Assembly: GCA_964619955.1 (NCBI GenBank)
Contig: CAZUJF010000023.1
Span: 1 to 64,000 of the forward strand
From: JACQFK01 sp964619955
GTDB lineage: Bacteria; Planctomycetota; MHYJ01; JACPRB01
Direction of reading: 5' to 3'
DNA length: 64,000 nt
A model generated the notes under the pieces. It was not told the DNA's origin. It saw only the letters and a program-made list of their open reading frames with translations, and searched no databases. The translations under genes and the position numbers were made by a program. Each line of letters starts with the position of its first letter. Within the stretch, counting starts at the first letter, position 1. Positions 17,282-24,783 of the stretch are shown piece after piece.

Positions 17282-18033
17282 AACGCACCGCGATCGTCTC
17301 GGACATCCATTCCAACCTCGAGGCCATGGAGGCCGTCCTGGACGACATCCACGAGCAGGAATGCGAGGAGATCGTCTGCCTCGGCGACCTGATCGGCTAC
17401 GGCCCCAATCCGCGCCAGGTGATGAAGATCGCCCTGGAGCTCTTCGAATTCACGCTCCTGGGCAACCACGAGGAGGGCGTGCTCTACCAGCCCGTCGGCT
17501 TCAACTGGAAGGCCGAGGCCTCGGCGTGGTGGACGAAGGACCAGCTCAAGTCGACGCGCTACCCCGGCGACGACAACAAGCACTACTGGGCCTACCTCGA
17601 GCAGATGCCGCGCTACGCGACCCACGGGGACGTGCTCTACGTGCACGCCTCGCCGCTGGACCCGACGCGCGAATACGTGATGCCCGAGGCCTGCTACAAC
17701 CCCGAGTTCATGAAGCAGATCTTCGGCAAGATCAAGCGCATCGCCTTCGGCGGCCACACCCACCTGCCCGGGATCTTCTTCGAGAACAAGCCCTTCATCC
17801 AGCAGAACCGCATCGAGGGGCCCTTCCCCGTCATGAAGGGGAAGTTCTTCGTCAACGTGGGATCGGTGGGGCAGCCCCGGGACGGCGACACGCGCGCCAG
17901 CTACGTGATCTTCGACGGCAAGTACGTCACGTTCCGCCGCATCGCCTACAACTACAAGAAGACCGCGCAGAAGATCAAGCGCATCAAGCGCCTTCCCAAC
18001 GCGCTCGGCGCCCGGCTGTCGCTGGGCCTCTGA
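17278..18033 (+). CDS. YfcE/YvnB-like metallophosphoesterase, 251 aa
   Basis: All calcineurin-like phosphoesterase metal motifs are present: IVSDIHSN (7-14), CLGDLIGYG (39-47), LLGNHEEG (60-68), and the GGHTHLPG motif near 160. These residues bind two metal ions. The extended C-terminus (KYVTFRRIAYNYKKTAQKIK) is the feature of the diadenosine-tetraphosphatase/phosphodiesterase-like single-domain clade. Substrate is unknown; cyclic nucleotides or phosphoproteins are candidates. It is coupled to the Fe-S gene by a four-base overlap and followed 24 bases later by a cupin with its own AGGAGA ribosome site, so the three likely form an operon. Confidence 0.9.
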   Translation: MKRTAIVSDIHSNLEAMEAVLDDIHEQECEEIVCLGDLIGYGPNPRQVMKIALELFEFTLLGNHEEGVLYQPVGFNWKAEASAWWTKDQLKSTRYPGDDNKHYWAYLEQMPRYATHGDVLYVHASPLDPTREYVMPEACYNPEFMKQIFGKIKRIAFGGHTHLPGIFFENKPFIQQNRIEGPFPVMKGKFFVNVGSVGQPRDGDTRASYVIFDGKYVTFRRIAYNYKKTAQKIKRIKRLPNALGARLSLGL

Positions 18034-18057
18034 GTTCCCGCCCCCAGGAGACGCCCC

Positions 18058-18396
18058 ATGGATGTGAAAAGCGCGATGGACTCCCGCCGCTTCTCCCCCG
18101 AGAAGCTCGCCAAGACAACGCTCTTCGAGAGCGAGCGCATGTTCTGCGACGTCTACGGCGTCTCCCCCGGGCAGGAGCAGAAGCCCCACGTCCACGAGGA
18201 CGGCGACAAGCTCTACTACGTCATCGAGGGCTGCGGGGTCTTCAAGGTCGGCCCCGATGTCCGCGAAGTGGGCGAACGGAACGTCGTCTGCGTCCCCGCC
18301 GGCGTCGAACACTCCGTCAAGAACGACAGCGGCGCCGCGCTGACGCTGCTCGTGTTCATGGCCCCCCACCCCAACTACGTCTCGAAAAAAGCGTAA
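18058..18396 (+). CDS. Single-domain cupin protein, 112 aa
   Basis: The two cupin motifs are clear: PHVHEDGDKLYYVIEGCG (motif 1, with the metal-binding His pair and Glu/Asp) and VPAGVEHSVKNDSG (motif 2, with the third His). Small cupins of this type include sugar isomerases, dioxygenases and metal-dependent regulatory proteins, so no specific substrate is given. A clear AGGAGA ribosome site lies ten bases before the ATG. A hairpin (18408-18435) follows its stop and may end the operon that starts at 16781. Confidence 0.85.
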   Translation: MDVKSAMDSRRFSPEKLAKTTLFESERMFCDVYGVSPGQEQKPHVHEDGDKLYYVIEGCGVFKVGPDVREVGERNVVCVPAGVEHSVKNDSGAALTLLVFMAPHPNYVSKKA

Positions 18397-18407
18397 GATC
18401 CGCCCCG

Positions 18408-18435
18408 CCCGGGTGTAGTTCTTAAGGCACCCGGG
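18408..18435 (+). terminator. Inverted repeat between the cupin and LamG-like genes
   Basis: CCCGGGTG (18408-18415) and its exact reverse complement CACCCGGG (18428-18435) flank a 12-base AT-rich loop. No T-tract follows, so it may be a terminator of the upstream operon or an operator of the downstream gene, whose ATG is 22 bases later. Confidence 0.45.
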
Positions 18436-18457
18436 AATCGAATTGGAGCGGATCGAC

Positions 18458-19183
18458 ATGAGCCTGACACGCCTGTCCCTCGCCTGTCTTCTCGTCCTCG
18501 GCCTGCTGCCCTCCGGCGCGGACGCCCAGGAGAAAAAGAAGAAGGCCCCGCCCGATCCCAAGGTCTGGATGTGCAAGCGGGGCGAGCTGCTCTGGGAGGA
18601 GTCGTTCGAAGGCGGCGCCTGGGCCAAGGACTGGAACAAGTACAAGGGCGACTACAAGATCGAGGGCGACGCCGTCAAGGTGGCCGAGATCGCGTCGGAC
18701 GGCCACCATCCCGCGATGTCCCGCAAGCTCGGCGCCGACAACGTCATCATCCAGTTCCGCTTCAAGATCGAGGGCAGCCCCTGGATGGGCTTCGCCATCG
18801 ACGACAAGGAGCACGTCGGCCGCCTCATGATCAGCAACGACCAGTTCAAGATCGTGAAGATGTCGGGCATCGGCGGCACCACGAAGGGCGTGGATATCGA
18901 CTCCGGTCGCGTCAAGCTCAACGACGGCCTCTGGCACACGGTGGTCTGGGAGATCTACGGCGACGAGATGATCGCGACGGTGGACGATAAGGAGATGGCC
19001 CTGGGCAAGGCGCCCGGCCTCACGCCGACCCGCGGACGCTGCGAGCTCATCTCCGGCGGCCAGTTCGCCCACTACGACGACATCAAGGTCTGGAAGGCCG
19101 AGCCGGACGAGAAGTGGCCGCAGAAAAGGGCCCAGCTCATGCAGCTGCTGAAGAAGAAGGCGCCGAAGACGGCCCCGAACTAA
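18458..19183 (+). CDS. Secreted LamG/concanavalin-like (DUF1080-like) protein, 241 aa
   Basis: A signal peptide (MSLTRLSLACLLVLGLLPSG, cleavage after ADA) precedes a Lys-rich stretch and then a beta-sandwich. LLWEESFEGG begins the jelly roll, and GFAIDDKEHVGRLMIS, DGLWHTVVWEIYGDEMIATVD and HYDDIKVWKAEPD are typical of the 3-keto-disaccharide hydrolase/DUF1080-like beta-sandwich common in planctomycete secretomes. The role is probably sugar binding or glycoside breakdown, but no catalytic residues can be assigned. GGAGCGG lies nine bases upstream of ATG 18458, which also starts the signal peptide. The stop codon overlaps the convergent gene's stop. Confidence 0.72.
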   Translation: MSLTRLSLACLLVLGLLPSGADAQEKKKKAPPDPKVWMCKRGELLWEESFEGGAWAKDWNKYKGDYKIEGDAVKVAEIASDGHHPAMSRKLGADNVIIQFRFKIEGSPWMGFAIDDKEHVGRLMISNDQFKIVKMSGIGGTTKGVDIDSGRVKLNDGLWHTVVWEIYGDEMIATVDDKEMALGKAPGLTPTRGRCELISGGQFAHYDDIKVWKAEPDEKWPQKRAQLMQLLKKKAPKTAPN

Positions 19184-19851
19184 AGAGTAAGTTCCCCGGC
19201 CTCCGCGGGGACCCCGAGCAGCTGCAGCTGGGTGTGCGTCAGCGGGGCCATCGGACGCAGCAGGCGGCGGCGCAGGGCCTGCAGGTCTTCGTAGGTCTCC
19301 ACCTTCCGGCGCGGCGGGAAGAAGCCGTAGTCCAGATGGGCGCGCTCCAGGTTGCGGACCAGCTGCGGCAGCTCCTGCCCTCCCCCCCAGCGGATGCCGC
19401 GGAAGACGTCCCGCGGCTGGCGCATGCCAAGAAGGTAGAGTCCGCCCCGGTCCGTCGGACCGACGACCACGTCGCGGCGCTCCAGCATCTGGAACGCGGA
19501 GCGCAGCAGGCGGGGATGCAGGTCCGGGATGCCGCTGCCGACGATCACCGCATACGCATGATCGGCGAGCAGCTCCTCGAAACAGGCGTGGAGGCGGCGT
19601 CCCTGGTTGCGTCCCGCCTGCTCGCGGACCTCGACCCCGGGGAACTTCTCGCGGAAGGCCTCCGCCTGGTCCGCGGCGTAGAGATAGCCGTCGACGCCCG
19701 TGACGGGGAATCCGGCGGCAAGGTCGCCGATGAAGGCTTCGTAGAGTTCGGCGGAGGCTTCGGCGCCGATGCGGCGAATGAGGGACGGGAATACGCGGCC
19801 CGGTTCGGGCCAGCATACGAAAACGGAAACTGCCCCCTCTCTACCCTGCAT
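19180..19851 (-). CDS. TIGR04282/DUF2064-like glycosyltransferase-type protein, 223 aa
   Basis: The protein aligns with the DUF2064/TIGR04282 family of GT-A-like nucleotidyl/glycosyl transferases: VFVCWPEPGR at the N-terminus, IGAEASAELYEAFIGDLAAG, VIVGSGIPDLHPRLLR near 100, and VVVGPTDRGGLYLLGMRQP near 130. The usual N-terminal lysine-threonine-arginine loop (VKTRL) is replaced by VFPSL, so nucleotide binding may be altered or lost. A TACACT -10 (19863-19868) ends 11 bases from the ATG. It is divergent from the glycosylase gene at 19928. Confidence 0.78.
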   Translation of the reverse strand: MQGREGAVSVFVCWPEPGRVFPSLIRRIGAEASAELYEAFIGDLAAGFPVTGVDGYLYAADQAEAFREKFPGVEVREQAGRNQGRRLHACFEELLADHAYAVIVGSGIPDLHPRLLRSAFQMLERRDVVVGPTDRGGLYLLGMRQPRDVFRGIRWGGGQELPQLVRNLERAHLDYGFFPPRRKVETYEDLQALRRRLLRPMAPLTHTQLQLLGVPAEAGELTL

Positions 19852-19927
19852 GACCTATGAGCAGTGTAGCGGCGGCCCGCGGCGACGCAAGGAAAAAAGG
19901 AACTCCGCGAAGCGTACAATCCCCGGG

Positions 19928-20548
19928 ATGAGCGACGCCGCCGCCCACCTGTCCCGGGTCGACAAGATCCTCGGCCGCCTGATCCGGAAAGCCGGCCCCT
20001 TCACGCTGACGCCGAAGAAGCGGCCTCCCTTCCAGGCCCTCGTCGAAGCCGTGACCCACCAGCAGCTCAACGGGACCGCCGCGAAGACCATCCTGGGCCG
20101 CGTCCTCGCCCTCTATCCCGGGAAGAAGTTCCCCGCCCCCGCCGACCTGCTCGGCACGCCGGACCGCAAGCTCCGCGCGGCGGGGCTGTCCCGCGCCAAG
20201 ACCCTGTCCCTGAAGGACATCGCCGCTAAAACGGTGGAGGGGCTCATCCCGGCTTCACGGGGACTTTCCAGACTGACGGACGCCGAGATCGTCGAGCGAC
20301 TGACGGCGGTCCGCGGCGTGGGCCCCTGGACGGTCGAGATGCTGCTGATGTTCACGCTCGGGCGGCCGGACGTGCTGCCGGCGACGGACTTCGGCGTGCG
20401 CAAGGGCTTCGCGCTCGCCTACGGGCTGAAGGACCTGCCGGCGCCGAAGGCGCTGCTCGCCCATGGCGAACGCTGGAGGCCCCACCGCTCCGCCGCGGCC
20501 TGGTATCTCTGGCGGGCTGTCGATCTCGCGGGGCAGCGGGTAGAATAG
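19928..20548 (+). CDS. AlkA-type DNA-3-methyladenine glycosylase, 206 aa
   Basis: A helix-hairpin-helix GPD protein: ALVEAVTHQQLNGTAAKTI (the first conserved helix), LTAVRGVGPWTVEMLLM (HhH, near 135-150) and ATDFGVRKGFAL with the catalytic Asp. It lacks the C-terminal Fe-S cysteines of EndoIII/MutY, as expected for AlkA/MAG-type enzymes. It removes alkylated purines, leaving abasic sites for base excision repair. The ATG at 19928 follows TACAAT (19915-19920) by seven bases. The stop is ten bases before the PlsC gene. Confidence 0.9.
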   Translation: MSDAAAHLSRVDKILGRLIRKAGPFTLTPKKRPPFQALVEAVTHQQLNGTAAKTILGRVLALYPGKKFPAPADLLGTPDRKLRAAGLSRAKTLSLKDIAAKTVEGLIPASRGLSRLTDAEIVERLTAVRGVGPWTVEMLLMFTLGRPDVLPATDFGVRKGFALAYGLKDLPAPKALLAHGERWRPHRSAAAWYLWRAVDLAGQRVE

Positions 20549-20557
20549 GGCGCTCGA

Positions 20558-21328
20558 ATGATCTCCCCCCGCCTGCTGCGCCTGACCCTGCACCTTTTCG
20601 AGGGGCTGCTCACCTGCGCGACGGTCTTCCCGTTCTCCGGCGCCCCGCGCCGCGAGCGGCTGGTGCGGAACTGGTCCCGCCGCCTGCTCGTCATCTGCGG
20701 CGTGACCTGCACCACCCACGACCGGAGAGACCCCGCCGCGCCGCCGCGGGCGCTCATCGTCTCGAACCACACGTCCTGGCTCGACATCTTCGTCATCAAC
20801 GCCCAGCAGCCCTGCCGCTTCGTCGCCCGCGCCGACATCCGCGGCTGGCCGCTGGTGGGCTGGCTGGCGTACAAGGCCGGCACGCTGTTCATCTCCCGCG
20901 GGAAGAAAAGCGAGGTGCGGCAGGTCTACGAGGGGCTCGTCGAACGCATCCAGGCCGGCGAGCGCGTGGCGTTCTTCCCGGAGGGCGGGACGGCCGAGCA
21001 GGGCACGCTGCGGCCCTTCCACGCCAATCTGTTCGAGGCGGCCATCGCCGCCGGCGTGCCGGTCCAGCCCTACGCGGTGCGCTATCTCGACGAGGAGGGC
21101 CGCCTGCATCCGGCCACCCGCTACACGGGCGACACGAGCTTCGGCCAGAGCGTGAAGTCCATCGTGAAGGCGGGAGGCTTGCGCGCCGAATTGTACCTCT
21201 TGCCCGCGATCAACCCGAACGGGGCGCATCGGCGCGAGCTGGCCGCCCTGACCCGGCAGTCCATCGCGCAATCGCTGGGGGCCGCGCTGGGCCCGCCCGA
21301 ACCCGCCGACCGGCGGGGAACGGACTAG
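20558..21328 (+). CDS. 1-acyl-sn-glycerol-3-phosphate acyltransferase (PlsC-like), 256 aa
   Basis: LPLAT motifs are present: VSNHTSWLDIF (HX4D, about 68-75), GRP-like region near 110 (GTLFISRGKKSEV) and FFPEGGTAEQG (motif III). The reaction acylates lysophosphatidate to phosphatidate at the membrane. An N-terminal hydrophobic segment (LLRLTLHLFEGLLTCATVF) could anchor it. A -10-like TAGAAT overlaps the preceding stop, 11 bases before the ATG, so it may be expressed both with and without the glycosylase. Confidence 0.9.
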   Translation: MISPRLLRLTLHLFEGLLTCATVFPFSGAPRRERLVRNWSRRLLVICGVTCTTHDRRDPAAPPRALIVSNHTSWLDIFVINAQQPCRFVARADIRGWPLVGWLAYKAGTLFISRGKKSEVRQVYEGLVERIQAGERVAFFPEGGTAEQGTLRPFHANLFEAAIAAGVPVQPYAVRYLDEEGRLHPATRYTGDTSFGQSVKSIVKAGGLRAELYLLPAINPNGAHRRELAALTRQSIAQSLGAALGPPEPADRRGTD

Positions 21329-21333
21329 ACCCC

Positions 21334-21543
21334 TCAGCTCTTGCCGCCGAAGCCGATCTCGACCTTCGTCCCGTCCACGATCACCGGCACGTTGCGCTTC
21401 CCCTTCGAGTGCTTGAGCATCTCGGGGAGCTTCGCGGGATCGGCGACCACGTTGATGTACGTGAACGCCACGCCCCGCTTCTGGTGGTCCTCTCGCGCGG
21501 CCGTGGTATAGGGGCAGCTGTCCTTGCCGTAGATCAGCACCAT
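21334..21543 (-). CDS. Glutaredoxin-like protein, 69 aa
   Basis: A minimal thioredoxin fold with the glutaredoxin site CPYT (residues 10-13) and the cis-proline strand NVPVIVDG, then GFGGKS, where glutaredoxins usually have IGG. It is shorter than most glutaredoxins and could serve as an electron donor or carry Fe-S/glutathione. AGGAGACG precedes the ATG. It is on the same strand as moaA and begins 12 bases after the moaA stop, so the two are cotranscribed. Confidence 0.85.
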   Translation of the reverse strand: MVLIYGKDSCPYTTAAREDHQKRGVAFTYINVVADPAKLPEMLKHSKGKRNVPVIVDGTKVEIGFGGKS

Positions 21544-21555
21544 GCTCGTCTCCTT

Positions 21556-22536
21556 CTAGCCTCCGATGGCGTGCATCGTCCGGCCCGGCTTCACGAATTC
21601 CGCGTTATTGATCCCGTGCCCGGCTTCCTTCTTCGCCACGGCGCCTCGAAAGAGCGCGCCGAGTTCCTCGTCCGAAACCCCTGCTCTCATCGGCCCCTTC
21701 AGGTCCGTCTCCCGCGTCGAGAAAAGGCAGGTGCGCAGCTTCCCGTCGGGAGTGATGCGGATCCGGTCGCAGGCGGCGCAGAACGGCTCCGTGACGCTCG
21801 CGATGACGCCGATGTCGCCCTGCCCGTCCTGGAAGCGGAAGGTCCGCGCGGGATCCGAAAGCGGTCCTTCCGAAACCGGCACGAGCGGCCAGCGGGCGTG
21901 GATGCGGTCCAGGATCTCCTTCGCCGGCAGCACCTGGTCCCGGCTCCAGCGGTCGTCGCCGTCCAGCGGCATGAACTCGATGAAGCGGATGTTCCAGGGG
22001 CGCGTGCGGGCCATCTCCGCGAAGTCCACGACTTCGTCGTCGTTCACGCCCTTCATCACGACCATGTTGATCTTGAGGGGGCGGAAGCCCGCGCGATCCG
22101 CCTCGAGCAGGCCCTCCCAGGTCTCCCGGAAGCCGTCGCGGCGCGCGATGTGGACGAAGCGTTCGCCGCGCAGGGTGTCGAGGCTGACGTTCAGGCGGTG
22201 GAGACCGGCCTCCTTGAGCGGACGCGCGAGTTTCCGGAGCAGGACGCCGTTGGTCGTGAGGGCCAGGTCCCGGACGCCGGGCAGCGCGGCCAGGCGGCGG
22301 ATCAGCCCGGTCAGGTCCTGGCGCGCGGTGGGCTCGCCCCCCGTCACGCGGAAATCCGTGACCCCCAGCGTGGCCGCCACGCGGACCAGGCGCTCGATCT
22401 CCTCGAAGCGCAGGATGTCCGGCTTCGGCATCCAGACCGGCTCCGCCGGCATGCAGTAGACGCAGCGCAGGTTGCAGCGGTCGGTGACGGAGATGCGGAG
22501 GTTCGTGACGATCCGGCCGAAGGCGTCCACCAGCAT
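21556..22536 (-). CDS. moaA: GTP 3',8-cyclase (molybdopterin biosynthesis), 326 aa
   Basis: Radical SAM cluster motif CNLRCVYC (21-28), the GGEP motif at 66-69 and the second cluster cysteines near 255-275 (FCAACDRIR, then TCLF) place this firmly as MoaA. The protein ends with the family GG tail (AIGG), needed for catalysis. The reaction converts GTP to 3',8-cyclo-7,8-dihydro-GTP, the first step of molybdenum cofactor synthesis. The glutaredoxin-like gene follows it. TATACT (minus strand at 22544-22549) ends seven bases before the ATG. Confidence 0.97.
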   Translation of the reverse strand: MLVDAFGRIVTNLRISVTDRCNLRCVYCMPAEPVWMPKPDILRFEEIERLVRVAATLGVTDFRVTGGEPTARQDLTGLIRRLAALPGVRDLALTTNGVLLRKLARPLKEAGLHRLNVSLDTLRGERFVHIARRDGFRETWEGLLEADRAGFRPLKINMVVMKGVNDDEVVDFAEMARTRPWNIRFIEFMPLDGDDRWSRDQVLPAKEILDRIHARWPLVPVSEGPLSDPARTFRFQDGQGDIGVIASVTEPFCAACDRIRITPDGKLRTCLFSTRETDLKGPMRAGVSDEELGALFRGAVAKKEAGHGINNAEFVKPGRTMHAIGG

Positions 22537-22601
22537 TGGCGCCAGTATAACGTTCCGGGGGATTCCGGCTTCCCCGGACCCGTGGTATAGTCTGCCTTCC
22601 C

Positions 22602-23858
22602 GTGACCGACCTTTCGATCATCCTTCCCGCCATCAACGAGGCGGAAAACCTCTCCGTGCTCCTGCCCCGTCTGCACGAAGTCGCCCGGGCCATCGGCGAC
22701 TACGAGATCCTCGTCATCGACGGGGGCTCGACGGACGACACCGTGGCGCGGGCGGAGAAGGCGGGCGCCCGCGTGCACCGCCAGCAGGCCCGGGGCTACG
22801 GCAGCGCCCTGAAGGAGGCCTTCGCGCTGGCCCGCGGGCGCCACATCGTCACGATGGACGCGGACTATTCGCACGATCCCGGCTTCATCCGCGATCTTTA
22901 TGCGGCCCGGGACCGGGGGGCGGTCGTGGTCGCAAGCCGTTACTGCCCCGGGGGATCGAGCGACGTGCCCGGGCTCCGCTCCGTCCTGTCCCGCATCCTC
23001 AACACCGTCTTCCGGAGGGTGCTGTCGATCGACATCCGCGACCTCTCGAGCGGCTTCCGGCTCTACCGCGCCGACGCCCTCCGGGAGGTCGAGATCACGC
23101 GCCCCAATTTCGACGCCCTCGAGGAGGTCCTCATCAAGATCGTGGGGATGGGGCACGCCGTGGTCGAGGTCCCCTTCACGTACAAGGCGCGGGAGGCGGG
23201 CGTCTCCAAGGCGCGCGTCATCAAGTTCGGGATCCAGCTGGCCAGGACCCTGCACACGCTCTGGCGGCTGCGCAACGGGTGCGACTGGTGCGATTACGAC
23301 CACCGCGCGCACGACAGCACGCATCCCCTCCAGCGCTGGTGGCAGCGCAAGCGCCACGACCTGATCATGGCCTGGCATCTGCCGGGGGCGAAGACGCTGG
23401 ACATCGGCTGCGGCTCCAGCCGCATCCTCGAGAGCGTCCCGGGCATGATCGGCCTCGACGTCTCCCTGCAGAAGCTGCGCTTCATGAAGCGCCGCGGCTG
23501 CCTCACGCTGCGCGGCAGCGTCTACACGCTCCCCTTCCCCGACGCGTCCTTCGACGAGGTCATCTTCTCCCAGGTGATCGAGCACATCCCGCAGAAACCC
23601 CAGATCATGGGGGAGATCCGCCGCGTGCTCCGGAAGGGCGGCAGGCTCATCATCGGCACGCCGGACTACGACCGCATGTTCTGGACCGTGCTCGAACACT
23701 TCTACAACGCGATCAGCCCCCAGGCCTACGCGCACGAACACATCACGCACTACACGCTGGGATCCATGCGCCGGCTCCTGGCGGACAACGGCTTCGAACA
23801 CCTGGGTTCGCGGTACGTGGCCGGCGGCGAGCTCGTCCAGCTGGCGGTGAAGCGGTGA
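22602..23858 (+). CDS. GT2 glycosyltransferase fused to a class I methyltransferase, 418 aa
   Basis: Residues about 1-230 are a dolichyl-phosphate-mannose-synthase-like GT2 domain: MTDLSIILPAINEAENLSVL, LVIDGGSTDDT, and VTMDADYSHDPGF with the metal-binding DxD. Residues about 260-418 are a SAM-dependent methyltransferase with the glycine-rich LDIGCGSSRIL (near 265-276), LRGSVYTLPFPDASFDEVIF and a post-motif VLRKGGRLIIGTPDY. No transmembrane tail follows the GT2 part. The fusion suggests that one protein adds and methylates the same sugar or lipid-linked acceptor. The GTG start follows TATAGT (22586-22591) by ten bases; it is divergent from moaA and overlaps the next gene by four bases. Confidence 0.87.
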   Translation: MTDLSIILPAINEAENLSVLLPRLHEVARAIGDYEILVIDGGSTDDTVARAEKAGARVHRQQARGYGSALKEAFALARGRHIVTMDADYSHDPGFIRDLYAARDRGAVVVASRYCPGGSSDVPGLRSVLSRILNTVFRRVLSIDIRDLSSGFRLYRADALREVEITRPNFDALEEVLIKIVGMGHAVVEVPFTYKAREAGVSKARVIKFGIQLARTLHTLWRLRNGCDWCDYDHRAHDSTHPLQRWWQRKRHDLIMAWHLPGAKTLDIGCGSSRILESVPGMIGLDVSLQKLRFMKRRGCLTLRGSVYTLPFPDASFDEVIFSQVIEHIPQKPQIMGEIRRVLRKGGRLIIGTPDYDRMFWTVLEHFYNAISPQAYAHEHITHYTLGSMRRLLADNGFEHLGSRYVAGGELVQLAVKR

Positions 23859-24370
23859 ACCCCGACCGCGCGCGCTGGAACGAAAAACACCGGGGGCGGG
23901 ACCACGACCTGCCGTGCATTTCCCTGCTCCGCTACCAGGGCCGCCTGAAGCCCGGCCGCGCGCTGGATGTCGCCGGCGGCCTCGGCGAAAACGCCGCGGT
24001 GCTCGCCCTCGCGGGCTGGTCGGTCTGCAGCTTCGACCTCTCCGACACGGCCGTCGCCCGCTGCCGGGCGCGCGCGAACGCACTCAAGGCGGGCGTCCAT
24101 GTCGTCCAGGCCGACGCGCGGCAGCTCCCTTTTCGGGGGCCCTTCGACACGATCGTGGTGGCGCGCTTCCTCGATCGTGCGCTGCTGCCCGAACTCGCGC
24201 GCCTGCTCGCCCCCGGCGGGACGCTCTTCTGCGAGCAGCCCGTCGCGGGACTGCGTCCGGAGTACTGCATCCGGCCCGGCGAGTTCAGGCGTCTCCTCCC
24301 CGGCCTGGAAGTCCTGGTCGACGAGGCCGATGCCGGGCGCGCGGTCTTCCTCGGCCGACGCCGTCCCTGA
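23855..24370 (+). CDS. SAM-dependent methyltransferase, 171 aa
   Basis: A small class I methyltransferase: LDVAGGLGENAAVLALAG (motif I, about residues 32-48), SFDLSDTAVARCRARAN, VVQADARQLPF and the RFLDRALLPELARLLAPGG strand-helix pair. It lacks a recognisable extra domain, so the substrate is unknown. The GTG start overlaps the preceding fusion gene (GTGA). Two methyltransferases therefore sit in one transcript with one glycosyltransferase, consistent with a modified-glycan or lipid pathway. It ends 52 bases before the HTH-PIN module. Confidence 0.85.
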   Translation: MNPDRARWNEKHRGRDHDLPCISLLRYQGRLKPGRALDVAGGLGENAAVLALAGWSVCSFDLSDTAVARCRARANALKAGVHVVQADARQLPFRGPFDTIVVARFLDRALLPELARLLAPGGTLFCEQPVAGLRPEYCIRPGEFRRLLPGLEVLVDEADAGRAVFLGRRRP

Positions 24371-24387
24371 CCCAGCCTCTTCAACTA

Positions 24388-24416
24388 TTGCAGAATGTAC
24401 ATCACATTGATATAGT
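24388..24416 (+). promoter_or_regulatory. Promoter/operator of the HTH-PIN module
   Basis: TTGCAG (24388-24393), 17 bases, TATAGT (24411-24416), then six bases to the ATG. This is the closest to consensus of the short-leader promoters here. The spacer holds an 8-base palindrome ATGTACAT, a candidate antitoxin-binding site overlapping RNA polymerase contacts. Confidence 0.8.
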
Positions 24417-24422
24417 ACCATC

Positions 24423-24782
24423 ATGCGCACAGAGACGCCTTCACAAAGCTCCCGCGAACGCGAACTCACCAGATTGGAAGGCCGGGTGAAGGCGCAGCTC
24501 GTCTGCCGGGAACACAGCAGCGCCTCCCTGGCGGCCGCCTGCGAGGTCTCGGCCGCCACGATGTCGCGGGTCCTGCTGCGGCTCCGCAAGAAACTGGCGA
24601 AGGAAGGCCTGGAGCTGAGATCCGTCCGGGGACCGGGCGGCTGGCACTATGAGATTAAAGGGGAAAGCGAACGCCGCCATCAGGCATGGCAGAAGCTGCT
24701 GACGGAAATAGAATCCTGGCCCCGAGGAAAGGCCGACGCCCTGCGGGAAGTGGATCACGATACCGTCATCTACGAGCGCTGA
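24423..24782 (+). CDS. HTH-domain antitoxin-like regulator, 119 aa
   Basis: The N-terminal 70 residues carry a helix-turn-helix (SSASLAAACEVSAATMSRVL with the following LRKKLAKEGLELRSVRG wing), then a helical C-terminal part (WHYEIKGESERRHQAW, KLLTEIESW) that would bind the toxin. It is unlike the usual VapB ribbon-helix-helix antitoxin. The PIN gene starts one base after its stop. The order and spacing are those of a type II module, and its promoter holds a likely operator palindrome. Identity as an antitoxin is inferred from context and not proven. Confidence 0.7.
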   Translation: MRTETPSQSSRERELTRLEGRVKAQLVCREHSSASLAAACEVSAATMSRVLLRLRKKLAKEGLELRSVRGPGGWHYEIKGESERRHQAWQKLLTEIESWPRGKADALREVDHDTVIYER

Positions 24783-24783
24783 G

